From NCBI GenBank assembly GCA_003518475.1, contig DOYO01000108.1, positions 1 through 18,347 on the forward strand: a DNA stretch of 18,347 nt. The letters run 5' to 3'. Position 1 is the stretch's first letter. The number at the start of each line of letters is the position of its first letter. A model generated the notes under the pieces. It ran no database searches. It worked only from the letters and a program-made list of their open reading frames with translations, and was not told the origin of the DNA. The stretch is from Acholeplasmataceae bacterium (GTDB lineage: Bacteria > Bacillota_I > Bacilli_A > Acholeplasmatales > Acholeplasmataceae). The position numbers were made by a program, and so were the translations under genes. Positions 1 through 7,065 of this stretch are shown here, in pieces.

Positions 1-419
1 TGAGGGAAAAAGATGGTGTTGATGATTGGAATCAAGAGAAACATGATCCAAGTTGGATGCCACATGTCATCAAACAGCAAGCCAATCGCGATATAAGCGG
101 CAGTCACAAGAATTCCGACAATCTTTCTTGCATCCAATTTACGTTCAACCATTAGATTGACAAGAGGAATGAGCAGAAATACCATCCATCCCGGATGCCA
201 TAAATTAAAACCGAACCCAAGCCATAAAAACACCACCAAACAAATCAAAGGCATGGATTCATTCAACCTTTTCAATGGTTTACCAGTCAATAATACCCAG
301 CTTAACGGAATCAATAAGAAAAACGTCCATCCAAGCTGCCAATTTTCTAAAAACAATCCTGCACCAAGAAACAGGAATAAACTAATCATCGGCATTGCCG
401 CTAATAATCTCTTTTTCAT
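1..419 (-). CDS. Membrane protein with W-x-x-x-W-xx-FLLIP repeats (3' end outside window)
   Basis: The reverse strand reads open from an ATG at 419 to the window edge, giving 139 residues and no stop, so the C-terminus is missing. The start is supported by AGAGGTGA at 422-429 and an extended -10 further upstream. The protein is almost entirely hydrophobic, with roughly five membrane helices visible. Its striking feature is a short motif repeated at residues 27-38, 74-85 and 120-131: Trp, two or three residues, Trp, two residues, then Phe-Leu-Leu-Ile-Pro. The repeat period is 46-47 residues, so the protein is built from tandem two-helix units. No catalytic motif is visible. I recall similar Trp/Pro motifs in unassigned Firmicutes membrane proteins, but cannot name a family. 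It is transcribed divergently from the acetyltransferase. Confidence that it is a gene is high; the function is unknown. Confidence 0.8.
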   Translation of the reverse strand, partial: MKKRLLAAMPMISLFLFLGAGLFLENWQLGWTFFLLIPLSWVLLTGKPLKRLNESMPLICLVVFLWLGFGFNLWHPGWMVFLLIPLVNLMVERKLDARKIVGILVTAAYIAIGLLFDDMWHPTWIMFLLIPIINTIFFP

Positions 420-445
420 AGTCACCTCTATAATTTTACATATAT

Positions 446-454
446 ATTATAGCA
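446..454 (-). promoter_or_regulatory. Extended -10 promoter of the FLLIP-repeat membrane protein
   Basis: On the minus strand this reads TGCTATAAT, a perfect extended -10 (TGn plus TATAAT), about 27 bases upstream of the start codon at 419. The -35 position holds only a weak TATATT-like sequence, so the TG extension probably carries recognition. Confidence 0.6.
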
Positions 455-510
455 TATCGAGAAAAAGGAATATAATCACATATTCGCACTTAAATCACTT
501 TTTTTAAGTA

Positions 511-519
511 TGGTATACT
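511..519 (+). promoter_or_regulatory. Extended -10 promoter of the GNAT-reductase pair
   Basis: TGGTATACT fits the extended -10 consensus with one mismatch in the hexamer and lies about 36 bases upstream of the start codon at 556. No good -35 is seen 16-18 bases upstream. A strong ribosome binding site, AAGGAGG at 542-548, follows. Confidence 0.55.
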
Positions 520-555
520 ATAGTCATCAAATCAATTGTTGAAGGAGGTCTCATC

Positions 556-1014
556 ATGTGTTATCTTGAGCCGATGAAAGATTCTCAATTTCAAAACTAT
601 ATCACCAAAGCTATATCATCCTATGCCTCTGAACTCATAAAATCTGGTGAAGTACCTGAAAAAATTGCTGATATGGAAGCTAAGAAAGCATTCTATGGAT
701 TACTTCCAGAAGGAACAAAAACATTAAATCAATTTATTTTTAATATCGTAGATGAAAACCAGCAAATCATCGGTATGATCTGGTATGGACTTCGTCCACA
801 TCAAGAAGGCTTCATTTATGATTTTGAAATTGATGAAGTGCATCGTGGCAAGGGTTATGGCAAAGAAGCATTAATTCTGCTTGAAACACATGCCAAATCA
901 CTTGGAATCAACAAGCTTGGACTACGTGTGTTCGGACATAACGAAAATGCTTATGCGCTCTATAAAAAAATGGGGTATATCCCCTATAGTATCAATATGT
1001 CAAAAGAAATCTAG
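556..1014 (+). CDS. GNAT family N-acetyltransferase
   Basis: This is a 152-residue cytoplasmic enzyme of the GNAT superfamily, which moves an acetyl group from acetyl-CoA to an amine; the acceptor cannot be deduced. The acetyl-CoA pyrophosphate-binding motif A is clear at residues 97-102 (Arg-Gly-Lys-Gly-Tyr-Gly), following the strand 'FEIDEVH'. Motif B is at 131-141 (Asn-Ala-x-x-Leu-Tyr-x-x-x-Gly-Tyr), where the Tyr is the usual general acid. Length is normal for a single-domain GNAT. The N-terminal half is helical and less conserved, as expected for acceptor recognition. It resembles the YycN type of Firmicutes GNAT, from memory only. The start is fixed by AAGGAGG seven bases upstream; a second ATG at 574 lacks such a site. 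The reductase gene begins 10 bases after its stop, so the two are co-transcribed. Confidence 0.9.
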   Translation: MCYLEPMKDSQFQNYITKAISSYASELIKSGEVPEKIADMEAKKAFYGLLPEGTKTLNQFIFNIVDENQQIIGMIWYGLRPHQEGFIYDFEIDEVHRGKGYGKEALILLETHAKSLGINKLGLRVFGHNENAYALYKKMGYIPYSINMSKEI

Positions 1015-1024
1015 TGGAGGAATT

Positions 1025-1762
1025 ATGAAAGCACTATTTACAGGACTGAATGGAACAGTTTCACCTATAGTTGCGAACTTCTTCAAAACGAAGGGTTATG
1101 AAATCATTCCTTATGACAGGAACAAGACATCAGTAACCGACTATACGGAAATTAAAAAATTTATCTTAAATCAGAAACCAGATATTATTCTCCACTTCGC
1201 CATGGGCACTCCTGAATGGTCGGGATTACTTGCAAAGATAGCGAAAGAAATGAACATCAAGTTCGTTTTCATCAGCACTGTATCTGTCTATGCATCGACC
1301 CATCAGGGACCTTTAACGATTCATGATGTTCCAGATGCTCTGGACGAATATGGAAAATACAAGCGTATTTCAGAACAGGAAGTCTTGAAAGAAAATCCTC
1401 AATCTTATATTCTTCGTCTTGGATGGCAAATAGGAAATGAAGCTGGATCAAACGAAATGATTGGTTTCTTAACGAAGCAAATGGCTGAATACGGGGTTAT
1501 TAAAGCTTCGTCTAAATGGTATCCATCTTGTTCTTTCATGGAGGATTCCGCCATAAGCATCTATGAGATTGTTCATACTCTTCCAGGTGATACTTACTTA
1601 ATCAACAGCAATACAGCCTATACCTTTTTTGAGATTTGTGTCAATCTGACAAAAACATATAAGGATTTCATCATTGAGGAAACTGAAGATTTTATTCAAG
1701 ATTTTAGAATGTTCGATGAACGAGTTCCAATTCGTAAACTCAGATCGATTTTTAATGATTAA
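1025..1762 (+). CDS. NAD(P)-dependent sugar reductase/epimerase-like protein (RmlD-like extended SDR)
   Basis: A 245-residue Rossmann-fold protein of the atypical/extended short-chain dehydrogenase superfamily. The N-terminal strand is followed by TGLNGTVS, a degenerate TGxxGxxG dinucleotide-binding loop whose third Gly is Ser. The strand 'VFISTVSVYA' (81-90) supplies the catalytic Ser/Thr, and Tyr109-x-x-x-Lys113 is an intact YxxxK catalytic pair. The C-terminal 'D.RvPirKL' ending is typical of RmlD-type dTDP-4-dehydrorhamnose reductases, but at 245 residues it is shorter than RmlD (about 280-300), and no rhamnose pathway gene is nearby. The substrate is therefore unknown. The reading frame runs open upstream into the GNAT gene, but TGGAGG at 1015-1020 points to the ATG at 1025 as the start. 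It is the second gene of the GNAT operon; no intrinsic terminator is seen after it. Confidence 0.82.
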   Translation: MKALFTGLNGTVSPIVANFFKTKGYEIIPYDRNKTSVTDYTEIKKFILNQKPDIILHFAMGTPEWSGLLAKIAKEMNIKFVFISTVSVYASTHQGPLTIHDVPDALDEYGKYKRISEQEVLKENPQSYILRLGWQIGNEAGSNEMIGFLTKQMAEYGVIKASSKWYPSCSFMEDSAISIYEIVHTLPGDTYLINSNTAYTFFEICVNLTKTYKDFIIEETEDFIQDFRMFDERVPIRKLRSIFND

Positions 1763-1776
1763 TCAAATGAATGGCA

Positions 1777-1819
1777 TTGCATAATATTGTATAAAAAACG
1801 GATTTGCTATATAATGCAA
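1777..1819. promoter_or_regulatory. Inverted repeat enclosing the promoter at 1787-1815 (possible operator)
   Basis: TTGCATAATAT at 1777-1787 and ATATAATGCAA at 1809-1819 are inverted copies matching at 10 of 11 positions, separated by 21 bases. The left arm abuts the -35 and the right arm contains the -10, so a protein bound to both would mask the promoter. That role is an inference. Confidence 0.4.
1787..1815 (+). promoter_or_regulatory. Sigma-A-type promoter of the six-helix membrane protein
   Basis: TTGTAT (1787-1792), a 17-base spacer and a perfect TATAAT (1810-1815). The -10 lies 32 bases before the ATG at 1848. The element makes the membrane protein gene an independent unit although no terminator separates it from the reductase gene upstream. 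Confidence 0.65.
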
Positions 1820-1847
1820 GTAGGTGGAAAGATTGGAGGAAACAAAA

Positions 1848-2522
1848 ATGGGTAAAGCGAAATACGGTTATGGATGGGTATTAAAGTTTATTCTTGCAGC
1901 TGTTCTTCTCGGTGTTGGTATTTACATGGTGTTTGCCAATGAGGTTGTTTACACGATTACCGGTGTTGGTATCGTCATCTTTTCAATCTTCAGAGTTGTA
2001 CCGCTATTAAAATCTCTCAATAAGGAAACATTGCGCACAATCAATCTGATTGAGATTATATTTGATACGATTATTGGTGGTCTGATGATTTATATCGCTT
2101 TGACAAGAAATCTTGATGATGAAGCAATTTGGGCTTCAATTTATCGTTATGCACTGGCATTCTTCTTCTATGCACGTGGACTTGTTTACTTCAACTCTAT
2201 TGTTTTCTTCGGAGAAAAAACTGAAGTTCCTAAGTTTTGGGTTCATATCGTTGCTTTGACTTTAGGTGCAATCATTGCAGTTATTCCTGGATTCGGTTAT
2301 GAAACAGTCGGTTTATTCCTGCTCTTTATATCGTTAGTCGGAGCATCCTATCTCGGATATGATGGATTTGGCGGTTATACGAAGTACAGAGAATTCTCTA
2401 AACAACTCAATGAAGGAAAAGCTAAAGAAGCTGAACAGGGCATTCAAGCTCCTGGCAAGAATGATCAAGCCAAGAAACCTATCGGTGATGAACCTGAAGA
2501 TAAGAGACCTTACGTCAACTAG
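1848..2522 (+). CDS. Six-helix membrane protein, DUF308/HdeD-like
   Basis: A 224-residue integral membrane protein of unknown function. About six hydrophobic helices are visible, near residues 11-30, 33-53, 67-85, 98-116, 131-151 and 155-173. They are arranged as short Gly-rich hairpins, a pattern that resembles the repeated two-helix units of HdeD/DUF308 proteins. The last 45 residues are hydrophilic and highly charged (Lys, Glu, Pro, Gln) and are probably a disordered cytoplasmic tail. No catalytic motif is present. The start is the ATG at 1848, because TTGGAGGA at 1833-1840 sits at normal distance; an in-frame GTG at 1824 lies upstream of that site. It has its own promoter and ends in a strong bidirectional terminator shared with the HAAS gene. 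The family name is tentative. Confidence 0.75.
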   Translation: MGKAKYGYGWVLKFILAAVLLGVGIYMVFANEVVYTITGVGIVIFSIFRVVPLLKSLNKETLRTINLIEIIFDTIIGGLMIYIALTRNLDDEAIWASIYRYALAFFFYARGLVYFNSIVFFGEKTEVPKFWVHIVALTLGAIIAVIPGFGYETVGLFLLFISLVGASYLGYDGFGGYTKYREFSKQLNEGKAKEAEQGIQAPGKNDQAKKPIGDEPEDKRPYVN

Positions 2523-2535
2523 ACTTTAAAAAACT

Positions 2536-2563
2536 AAAGGCAGAGAAAATCTCTGCCTTTTTT
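2536..2563. terminator. Bidirectional intrinsic terminator
   Basis: Arms AAAGGCAGAGA (2536-2546) and TCTCTGCCTTT (2550-2560) pair perfectly around a three-base loop. T runs follow on the plus strand and, in reverse, on the minus strand (TTAGTTTTTT). It sits between the convergent ends at 2522 and 2569 and can serve both. Confidence 0.9.
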
Positions 2564-2568
2564 GTTTT

Positions 2569-3564
2569 CTATTTAGCTTTACTACCCTTAAATGTTTTAT
2601 ACCAGGTTCCCATGATATCAAGACCTGTGACGATCGCAATGAAAATTGCAAATCCCTTCATGCCTTGCGTAAATCCATTGACGACTTCTGGTACAGTAGT
2701 TTCTACAGATGTCGCAATCCAACTAAATAAATCTGGATGAATCAAATCTGGATGTGTAACAAATACCATTGCAAGAATCGCTGATAAAATCTGATATGCA
2801 GTATAAGGAATGGTAACTTCCAATCTCCATTCAGCATAATAAATCTTGAGCAGACTCACAATTAAAACAAAGATTGCAGAAGCGATATAGTAAGGAATAA
2901 ACATATCTGTTACATTTTGATTGAAAATTGGTGCGAGATAAGTTCCGTTATTATATATACCGAAATAATCTAGGTATCTCATCAGGATAGCAACCCAAAT
3001 CACTGAGAAGGTCACTCCGAAGATCAAACCGACAACACTTCCGGTTCTACCAATTTTCGCACTGGATGCCTTAGGTATTTCTGGTAAATCCTTGACTTTC
3101 CATTCATCACATGTTGATTTTTGAGAAACATAGCTGATGATCCAGAAAATGATCGTCACGATGGCAAATGCTTGGAATAAACCCTCAAATAATCCGGAAA
3201 TGACTGATCCAAAGACTTCAAAGATCATTTCAAACAAGTTCGAAGAATCCAAGCTGATGACAGCGTCAATCGCACCAAAGACGACTGAAAACACTGCAAA
3301 TATAATGAAAACAATTCTTAAAACATTGATATAGTCATCATAGTACAATGGGGAAACAACATAGCGATCCTTTCCACGATAATTATTGGCAAGCACTCTT
3401 GGACTACCAAGTTTCTTCAAAACTGCTTCTATTTCATCATCGGTAGGTTTGTCAGATAGCATATCACTGATATTCGCTCTCAACTCTTCACTGACTTCCT
3501 TCTTCATACTTTCAGGAAGTCTCTTAACAACTGCATAAATATAACGTTCAATCCATTGGTTCAT
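2569..3564 (-). CDS. HAAS-domain (DUF1700-type) membrane protein, PadR partner
   Basis: A 331-residue protein. Residues 1-65 form a cytoplasmic helical domain with the pattern of the HAAS/DUF1700 family: a helix ending '...kRLPesmKKEVseELraNIsDML', then 'DDEIEAVLKKLGSPrvLANNYRG'. This is followed by about six membrane helices, near residues 81-103, 127-147, 174-196, 221-241, 253-270 and 302-319. The family is known to be encoded next to PadR regulators and is thought to be a membrane sensor or envelope-stress component; the exact role is not established. Here its ATG directly follows the TAA of the padR-like gene with no gap. Its GGAGG ribosome binding site lies inside the last codons of that gene, so translation is coupled. 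There are no obvious defects. Confidence in the family is high; confidence in function is low. Confidence 0.85.
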   Translation of the reverse strand: MNQWIERYIYAVVKRLPESMKKEVSEELRANISDMLSDKPTDDEIEAVLKKLGSPRVLANNYRGKDRYVVSPLYYDDYINVLRIVFIIFAVFSVVFGAIDAVISLDSSNLFEMIFEVFGSVISGLFEGLFQAFAIVTIIFWIISYVSQKSTCDEWKVKDLPEIPKASSAKIGRTGSVVGLIFGVTFSVIWVAILMRYLDYFGIYNNGTYLAPIFNQNVTDMFIPYYIASAIFVLIVSLLKIYYAEWRLEVTIPYTAYQILSAILAMVFVTHPDLIHPDLFSWIATSVETTVPEVVNGFTQGMKGFAIFIAIVTGLDIMGTWYKTFKGSKAK

Positions 3565-3900
3565 TTACTTATCCTCCACAATCAGCGAATTCATCTCTCT
3601 GACAATTTCCTTCCATTCTTCTTTAAGCTGTTTCAAAATTTGTTTTCCTTCTTGACTCAATACATAGTACTTTCTCGGTCTGGATTCTGTTGTATCCCAC
3701 TCGCTGGATAAGAGTCCTTGAGATTCAAGTCTCCTTAAGAGAGGGTAGAGCGTTCCCGCTTCCATTTTTACACCCTTACCATCCAAACTTTGTAATAATG
3801 AGTATCCATATTGGTTTTTTTCAAGCTGACTCAGCACCGATATGATTTGAGTGCCTCTTCTGAGTTCTACAATCATGTTAACTAAAATTGATTCATCCAT
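3565..3900 (-). CDS. PadR family transcriptional regulator
   Basis: A 111-residue winged-helix DNA-binding protein of the short PadR class. The hallmark stretch is plain: 'YGYSLLQSL' (recognition region), then 'AGTLYPLLRRLESQGLL' and 'SRPRKYYVLSQEGK', the wing with its Arg-Pro-Arg-Lys-Tyr-Tyr. The C-terminal helix is short, as in PadR-s1 proteins, which dimerise through it. Members usually repress their own operon and a membrane partner and respond to a small molecule or envelope signal. It is the first gene of a two-gene operon with the HAAS membrane protein. A 13-bp palindrome lies between the -35 and -10 of its promoter, so self-repression is likely. The start at 3900 has AAGGAAGTGA at 3905-3914. 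The wing reads 'ESRPRKYY' where 'GRPRKYY' is more common. Confidence 0.93.
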   Translation of the reverse strand: MDESILVNMIVELRRGTQIISVLSQLEKNQYGYSLLQSLDGKGVKMEAGTLYPLLRRLESQGLLSSEWDTTESRPRKYYVLSQEGKQILKQLKEEWKEIVREMNSLIVEDK

Positions 3901-3920
3901 TTCATCACTTCCTTGATTAC

Positions 3921-3950
3921 ATTATACTGTATGTCATACACTATTGTCAA
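3921..3950 (-). promoter_or_regulatory. Promoter of the padR-HAAS operon
   Basis: The minus strand reads a perfect TTGACA (3950-3945), an 18-base spacer and a perfect TATAAT (3926-3921), ending 20 bases before the start codon at 3900. It is the best consensus promoter in the window, which fits a promoter that must be held down by a repressor. Confidence 0.8.
3924..3944. promoter_or_regulatory. Probable PadR operator
   Basis: TGTATG-T-CATACA (3928-3940) is a perfect 13-bp palindrome around one central base. Three more pairs match beyond a single mismatch, giving a 21-bp imperfect palindrome (3924-3944). It fills the spacer between the -35 and -10 of the padR promoter. Known PadR operators are AT-rich inverted repeats of the ATGT-N8-ACAT kind; spacing here is tighter. 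Assignment to this PadR is an inference from position. Confidence 0.6.
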
Positions 3951-4165
3951 TACATTAATATTACTTTTTTTATAATTATTTCCAACTATTTATAGTTGAA
4001 TTTTTAAAATCAGATTTTTAAGCGTTATTTTTCATTTTTTCTTAATGAATCATATTATCGTATCCCAAAAATCTAAAAAACTGATATCATATTTATGGTT
4101 ACTAACAGCAAGTCAAAAGGAGATTGGCATATTTCTAAAAAAAAAGAGATAGTCAAGATAAAATC
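3951..4165. other. Divergent intergenic region between padR and the EamA gene
   Basis: Very AT-rich. It contains a short hairpin, CAACTAT/ATAGTTG (3983-3989 and 3992-3998), and an isolated TATAAT at 3971-3976 with no matching -35. AAAAGGAG lies at 4115-4122, but the only start codon at usable distance from it is a TTG at 4124, one base away, which is closed by a TAA at 4136. Nine consecutive A's lie at 4137-4145. No convincing promoter for the EamA gene could be assigned. Confidence 0.4.
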
Positions 4166-5092
4166 ATGCAAAAGAAAGTGCATATCGCAGGCATCTTATT
4201 CGCAACCATTTTTGGATTCACCTTCATGTTTTCTAAAATAGCGCTCGACTATGTGACTCCCATCGGATTGATCGCATATCGTTTTTTGATTGCTCTCATC
4301 ATTTTTGAATTATTAAAGCTTTTCAAGGTGATTGAGATTCATCTGAATAAAAGCACAATCAAATCTTTGATGCTGGTCGCAATCTTTCAACCTATTCTTT
4401 ATTTCTTAACTGAAACGTACGGCTTGGAAAGAACCTCATCAGGTGAAGCAGGAATGATGATTGCTTTAATTCCAATTTTCGTAACGTTGCTGAGTGCTCT
4501 TATTTTAAAAGAGAAACCAAAACTCATTCAAATATTCTTTATTCTCTTATCTGTATCAGGCGTCTTGTTTATCCAGTTGTCCAAATCATCCAGCGGTCTT
4601 ACATTTGAGTGGCTTGGGTTCACCCTTCTTTTAGGTGCCGTGTTATCTGCAGCATTATTCAATATCGCTTCAAGAAGCGCATCAAAAACATCAAAACCAT
4701 ATGAAGTCACTTATTTCATGATGCTTTCCGGTGCGATTACTTTCAATACAATTTATATCATCCAACTGATTAGCGAACGAAGTTTATCCAGTTACATCAC
4801 CAATCTTTATCATATTGAACTTCTCATACCTATCTTATATTTGGGAATCATCGCTTCCATCGGAGGATTTTTCCTTGTCAATTTCGCATTAAGCAAAGTC
4901 CCAGCCCATGTTTCAAGCATTTACTCAAATCTTTCAACGATAGTTGCACTGATTGCAGGAGCTGTCTTGTTATCTGAAAGATTATATTATTACCATTATA
5001 TTGGAGGATTGATGATCATCGTTGGTGTTTATGGCACCGTGAGATTCAACAGATACGCGAACAATAGGCCTAAACAAATTGAAAATATATAA
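4166..5092 (+). CDS. EamA/DMT superfamily transporter
   Basis: A 308-residue inner-membrane protein with about ten hydrophobic helices in two tandem EamA repeats, the layout of drug/metabolite transporters that export small metabolites or amino acids. Family signatures include the N-terminal 'FGFTFMFSKIALDYVTPIGLIAYRFLIA' region (WGsxF...P..l...R type) and 'E.TSSGEAGMMIALIPIFVTLLSALILKEK' at the end of repeat one. The matching 'PAHVSSIYSNLSTIVALIAGAVLLSERLYYYHYIGGLMIIVGVY' closes repeat two. The substrate cannot be read from sequence. The start at 4166 is the only one available, because an in-frame TAA lies at 4136-4138. Its ribosome binding site is poor (AAGAGA at 4144-4149), unlike nearly every other gene here, which may mean low or regulated translation. 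It stands alone between the padR promoter and a strong terminator. Confidence 0.9.
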   Translation: MQKKVHIAGILFATIFGFTFMFSKIALDYVTPIGLIAYRFLIALIIFELLKLFKVIEIHLNKSTIKSLMLVAIFQPILYFLTETYGLERTSSGEAGMMIALIPIFVTLLSALILKEKPKLIQIFFILLSVSGVLFIQLSKSSSGLTFEWLGFTLLLGAVLSAALFNIASRSASKTSKPYEVTYFMMLSGAITFNTIYIIQLISERSLSSYITNLYHIELLIPILYLGIIASIGGFFLVNFALSKVPAHVSSIYSNLSTIVALIAGAVLLSERLYYYHYIGGLMIIVGVYGTVRFNRYANNRPKQIENI

Positions 5093-5110
5093 ACCCAATC
5101 AAATTCATCA

Positions 5111-5142
5111 AAAGAGCGTGCCAGGATTTGGCACGCTTTTTT
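5111..5142. terminator. Bidirectional intrinsic terminator
   Basis: AGCGTGCCA (5115-5123) and TGGCACGCT (5129-5137) form a GC-rich stem around a five-base loop. It is followed by T's to 5142 and preceded by A's that provide the T run for the opposite strand. It separates the convergent EamA gene and SBP3-GGDEF gene. Confidence 0.9.
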
Positions 5143-5151
5143 CTTTATTAT

Positions 5152-7062
5152 TTAGTTTAATAATTTGCTTCTATTCATTCGGCCTTTGACTTCATACATT
5201 CTTTTCTCAGCAATCTTAAAAGAATCTGCCAATGAATGATTCGTGTCAACTTTGCTATGATATCCAAATGCTATCGAAATTGGCGTATTTTCAATGCTTT
5301 CCTTCTTCATTTGTGTTGTTATATCTTTGATGAATTGCGTGACTTGCTTTTCAGTGCTATTTGGTAATATGACCACATACTCATCGCCACCCCAACGTGC
5401 GATGATGTCATCACCCTTACTATGCTTTTTAATCAACTCGCTAGTTTTTTTCAGTAGTATATCACCCTTTGAATGTCCGAACGAGTCATTGATTTTTTTA
5501 AGTCCGTTCACATCCGCAACAATAATTGATATCGGATGGTTTTCAGGCTTATTGAGCAATATCATTTGCTCTTCCAGATATCTGCGGTTATGTAAGCCTG
5601 TGAGACTGTCATGATAACTCAAGTGTTCAATTTGCTTAACATAATTCGCACGTTCAATCATACCGACGAATCCTGCAATCAGTATTGATAACTGCGTCAT
5701 GTCATCTTTTGTGTAGGCTTTTTCTTTATTTGCAACAAGTGTGACAAGCATTTCCTGATTCTGGTTGATATACGTCAGTATTGCTGAATTTTTTATTGAT
5801 TTCAAGCATTCTGGCTGGTTTTCGCCATGGTTCAGATCATTTCCAAAATCATTAAAAACCCACTGGGCATTTTTCATTTCCATTTTTGCGAAAAAACTGC
5901 TACTCGCGATAAATTCACCGAGTTTGACTTTTTCACAATCCATTTCAATTAATTCAAAATGAACAACATGAACTTTGATTTGGTGATTCTGATCCATTGA
6001 AAACATAATTGCATCATGACTTTCGCTGATTCTTATGGTTTCTTCAAGAAAATAGGCATATTGTTCCTCTTCTGAATTGAATTTCTTTTCAAATGCAGCA
6101 AGAATGATCTGATTACTTGTTGATGACTTGATAATGTGTTCAGTTTGATTTTTTACTTCTCTTCTTACGGTATAAATAGCGGTTAACAAAACCAAGATAA
6201 TTAATGGGACAATAATGGTGATGATGATTCCAAACATTTTTTCCATGGACGGTGTGTCATTGATTAAAAAAGGGAACCATTCCGTATAAAGAGTATCATA
6301 AGTGCCGTTTGTTGAAACTATGGATAGACCTTCATTCAAAATTGATAATAATTCAGCATTACCATCAGTAACAGCAAAACAAAACTTTTGTTCATATCCT
6401 TCTAAATTCAATTTGATCCTGCTAATTCCATTGTTATCGAGAATGTAAACCGGACTGACGTTTTTGATGGCTTCATCAAAAATAATCTTCTCGCCAACTA
6501 AACCTTGAGCTAGGACAGCATCATAGCTACCGTCTGAAAGGAGATTAAATGCTTCTGAATAGGTAGCTGTGGCAGTTAATTCTGTATCAAGTCCTATGGA
6601 TCTTGCGTACTCTTCGGAATTGTCACCAGATAAAACGAGTATTTCTTTTCCAAACAGATCTTCTGTAGATTGTATGGAATCATCATTATCTCTGACAAAG
6701 ATATTTCCACGCATGACAATATATGGAACTGTAAAATCAAGAACAAGATCTCTATCCTCCGTATAACCAACCAAAGGAAGCACATCCAATTCTCCATCAA
6801 TCAATTCTTGTTTGATGATTGACCAATAATCTAGTTTAAATTCAAGTTGAATACCCATTTCCACTGCAACTGCTTTAAGAAGCTGAACGCTGAACCCATC
6901 AGCTTGCCCATTTGTTTCCAATGAAAATGGAGGATAACCATATTCAGCGGCACTCAAATAGATAGTATCTCCTGCTTCTGCGTTTATGCGTGGTGAAAAA
7001 TCAAGAAATGACACAAAGATTGTGATCAAAATTAAGATGATGAGTCTCTTAACTGTTTTCAT
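5152..7062 (-). CDS. Transmembrane diguanylate cyclase with SBP3 sensor, GAF-like and GGDEF domains
   Basis: A 636-residue receptor. Residues 1-28 are a signal peptide or N-terminal anchor. Residues about 33-265 are a bacterial extracellular solute-binding domain of family 3 ('YGYPPFSLETNGQADGF'; Arg104 in 'TEDRDLVLDFTVPY' is at the ligand-carboxylate position), suggesting an amino-acid-like ligand outside the cell. A membrane helix at 276-297 is followed by a GAF-like segment (about 325-472) and a GGDEF domain (478-636). The active-site motif is Gly-Gly-Asp-Glu-Tyr at 558-562, with the metal Asp in 'VADVNGLK' and 'FGHSKGD' intact, so synthesis of cyclic di-GMP from GTP is expected. The inhibitory RxxD site is replaced by KGDD (549-552). 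It follows the PAS-GGDEF-HD-GYP gene by three bases. Its AAGGAG site is formed by that gene's last Lys-Glu codons. Confidence 0.9.
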   Translation of the reverse strand: MKTVKRLIILILITIFVSFLDFSPRINAEAGDTIYLSAAEYGYPPFSLETNGQADGFSVQLLKAVAVEMGIQLEFKLDYWSIIKQELIDGELDVLPLVGYTEDRDLVLDFTVPYIVMRGNIFVRDNDDSIQSTEDLFGKEILVLSGDNSEEYARSIGLDTELTATATYSEAFNLLSDGSYDAVLAQGLVGEKIIFDEAIKNVSPVYILDNNGISRIKLNLEGYEQKFCFAVTDGNAELLSILNEGLSIVSTNGTYDTLYTEWFPFLINDTPSMEKMFGIIITIIVPLIILVLLTAIYTVRREVKNQTEHIIKSSTSNQIILAAFEKKFNSEEEQYAYFLEETIRISESHDAIMFSMDQNHQIKVHVVHFELIEMDCEKVKLGEFIASSSFFAKMEMKNAQWVFNDFGNDLNHGENQPECLKSIKNSAILTYINQNQEMLVTLVANKEKAYTKDDMTQLSILIAGFVGMIERANYVKQIEHLSYHDSLTGLHNRRYLEEQMILLNKPENHPISIIVADVNGLKKINDSFGHSKGDILLKKTSELIKKHSKGDDIIARWGGDEYVVILPNSTEKQVTQFIKDITTQMKKESIENTPISIAFGYHSKVDTNHSLADSFKIAEKRMYEVKGRMNRSKLLN

Positions 7063-7065
7063 TTT

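Noticed and set aside
157..507. Plus-strand open frame of 116 residues
   Set aside because: It lies opposite the minus-strand membrane protein, has no ribosome binding site, and its translation is rich in Asn, His, Lys and Pro without any domain pattern.
881..1024. N-terminal extension of the RmlD-like frame into the GNAT gene
   Set aside because: The extension overlaps a conserved GNAT motif in another frame. TGGAGG at 1015-1020 and the Rossmann strand beginning at the ATG at 1025 define the real start.
4115..4138. Leader peptide after AAAAGGAG (TTG at 4124, stop at 4136)
   Set aside because: Spacing of one base is too short for a functional start, and the frame has only four codons.
4095..4165. 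Possible frameshifted N-terminus of the EamA protein from an ATG at 4095, joined if the run of nine A's at 4137-4145 had one more A
   Set aside because: That ATG has no ribosome binding site, the added residues are polar and unlike EamA N-termini, and the protein starting at 4166 already has a complete first helix.
5294..5614. Plus-strand open frame of 106 residues opposite the GGDEF domain
   Set aside because: It is a reverse-strand shadow of a conserved catalytic domain, with no start signals and no codon pattern of its own.
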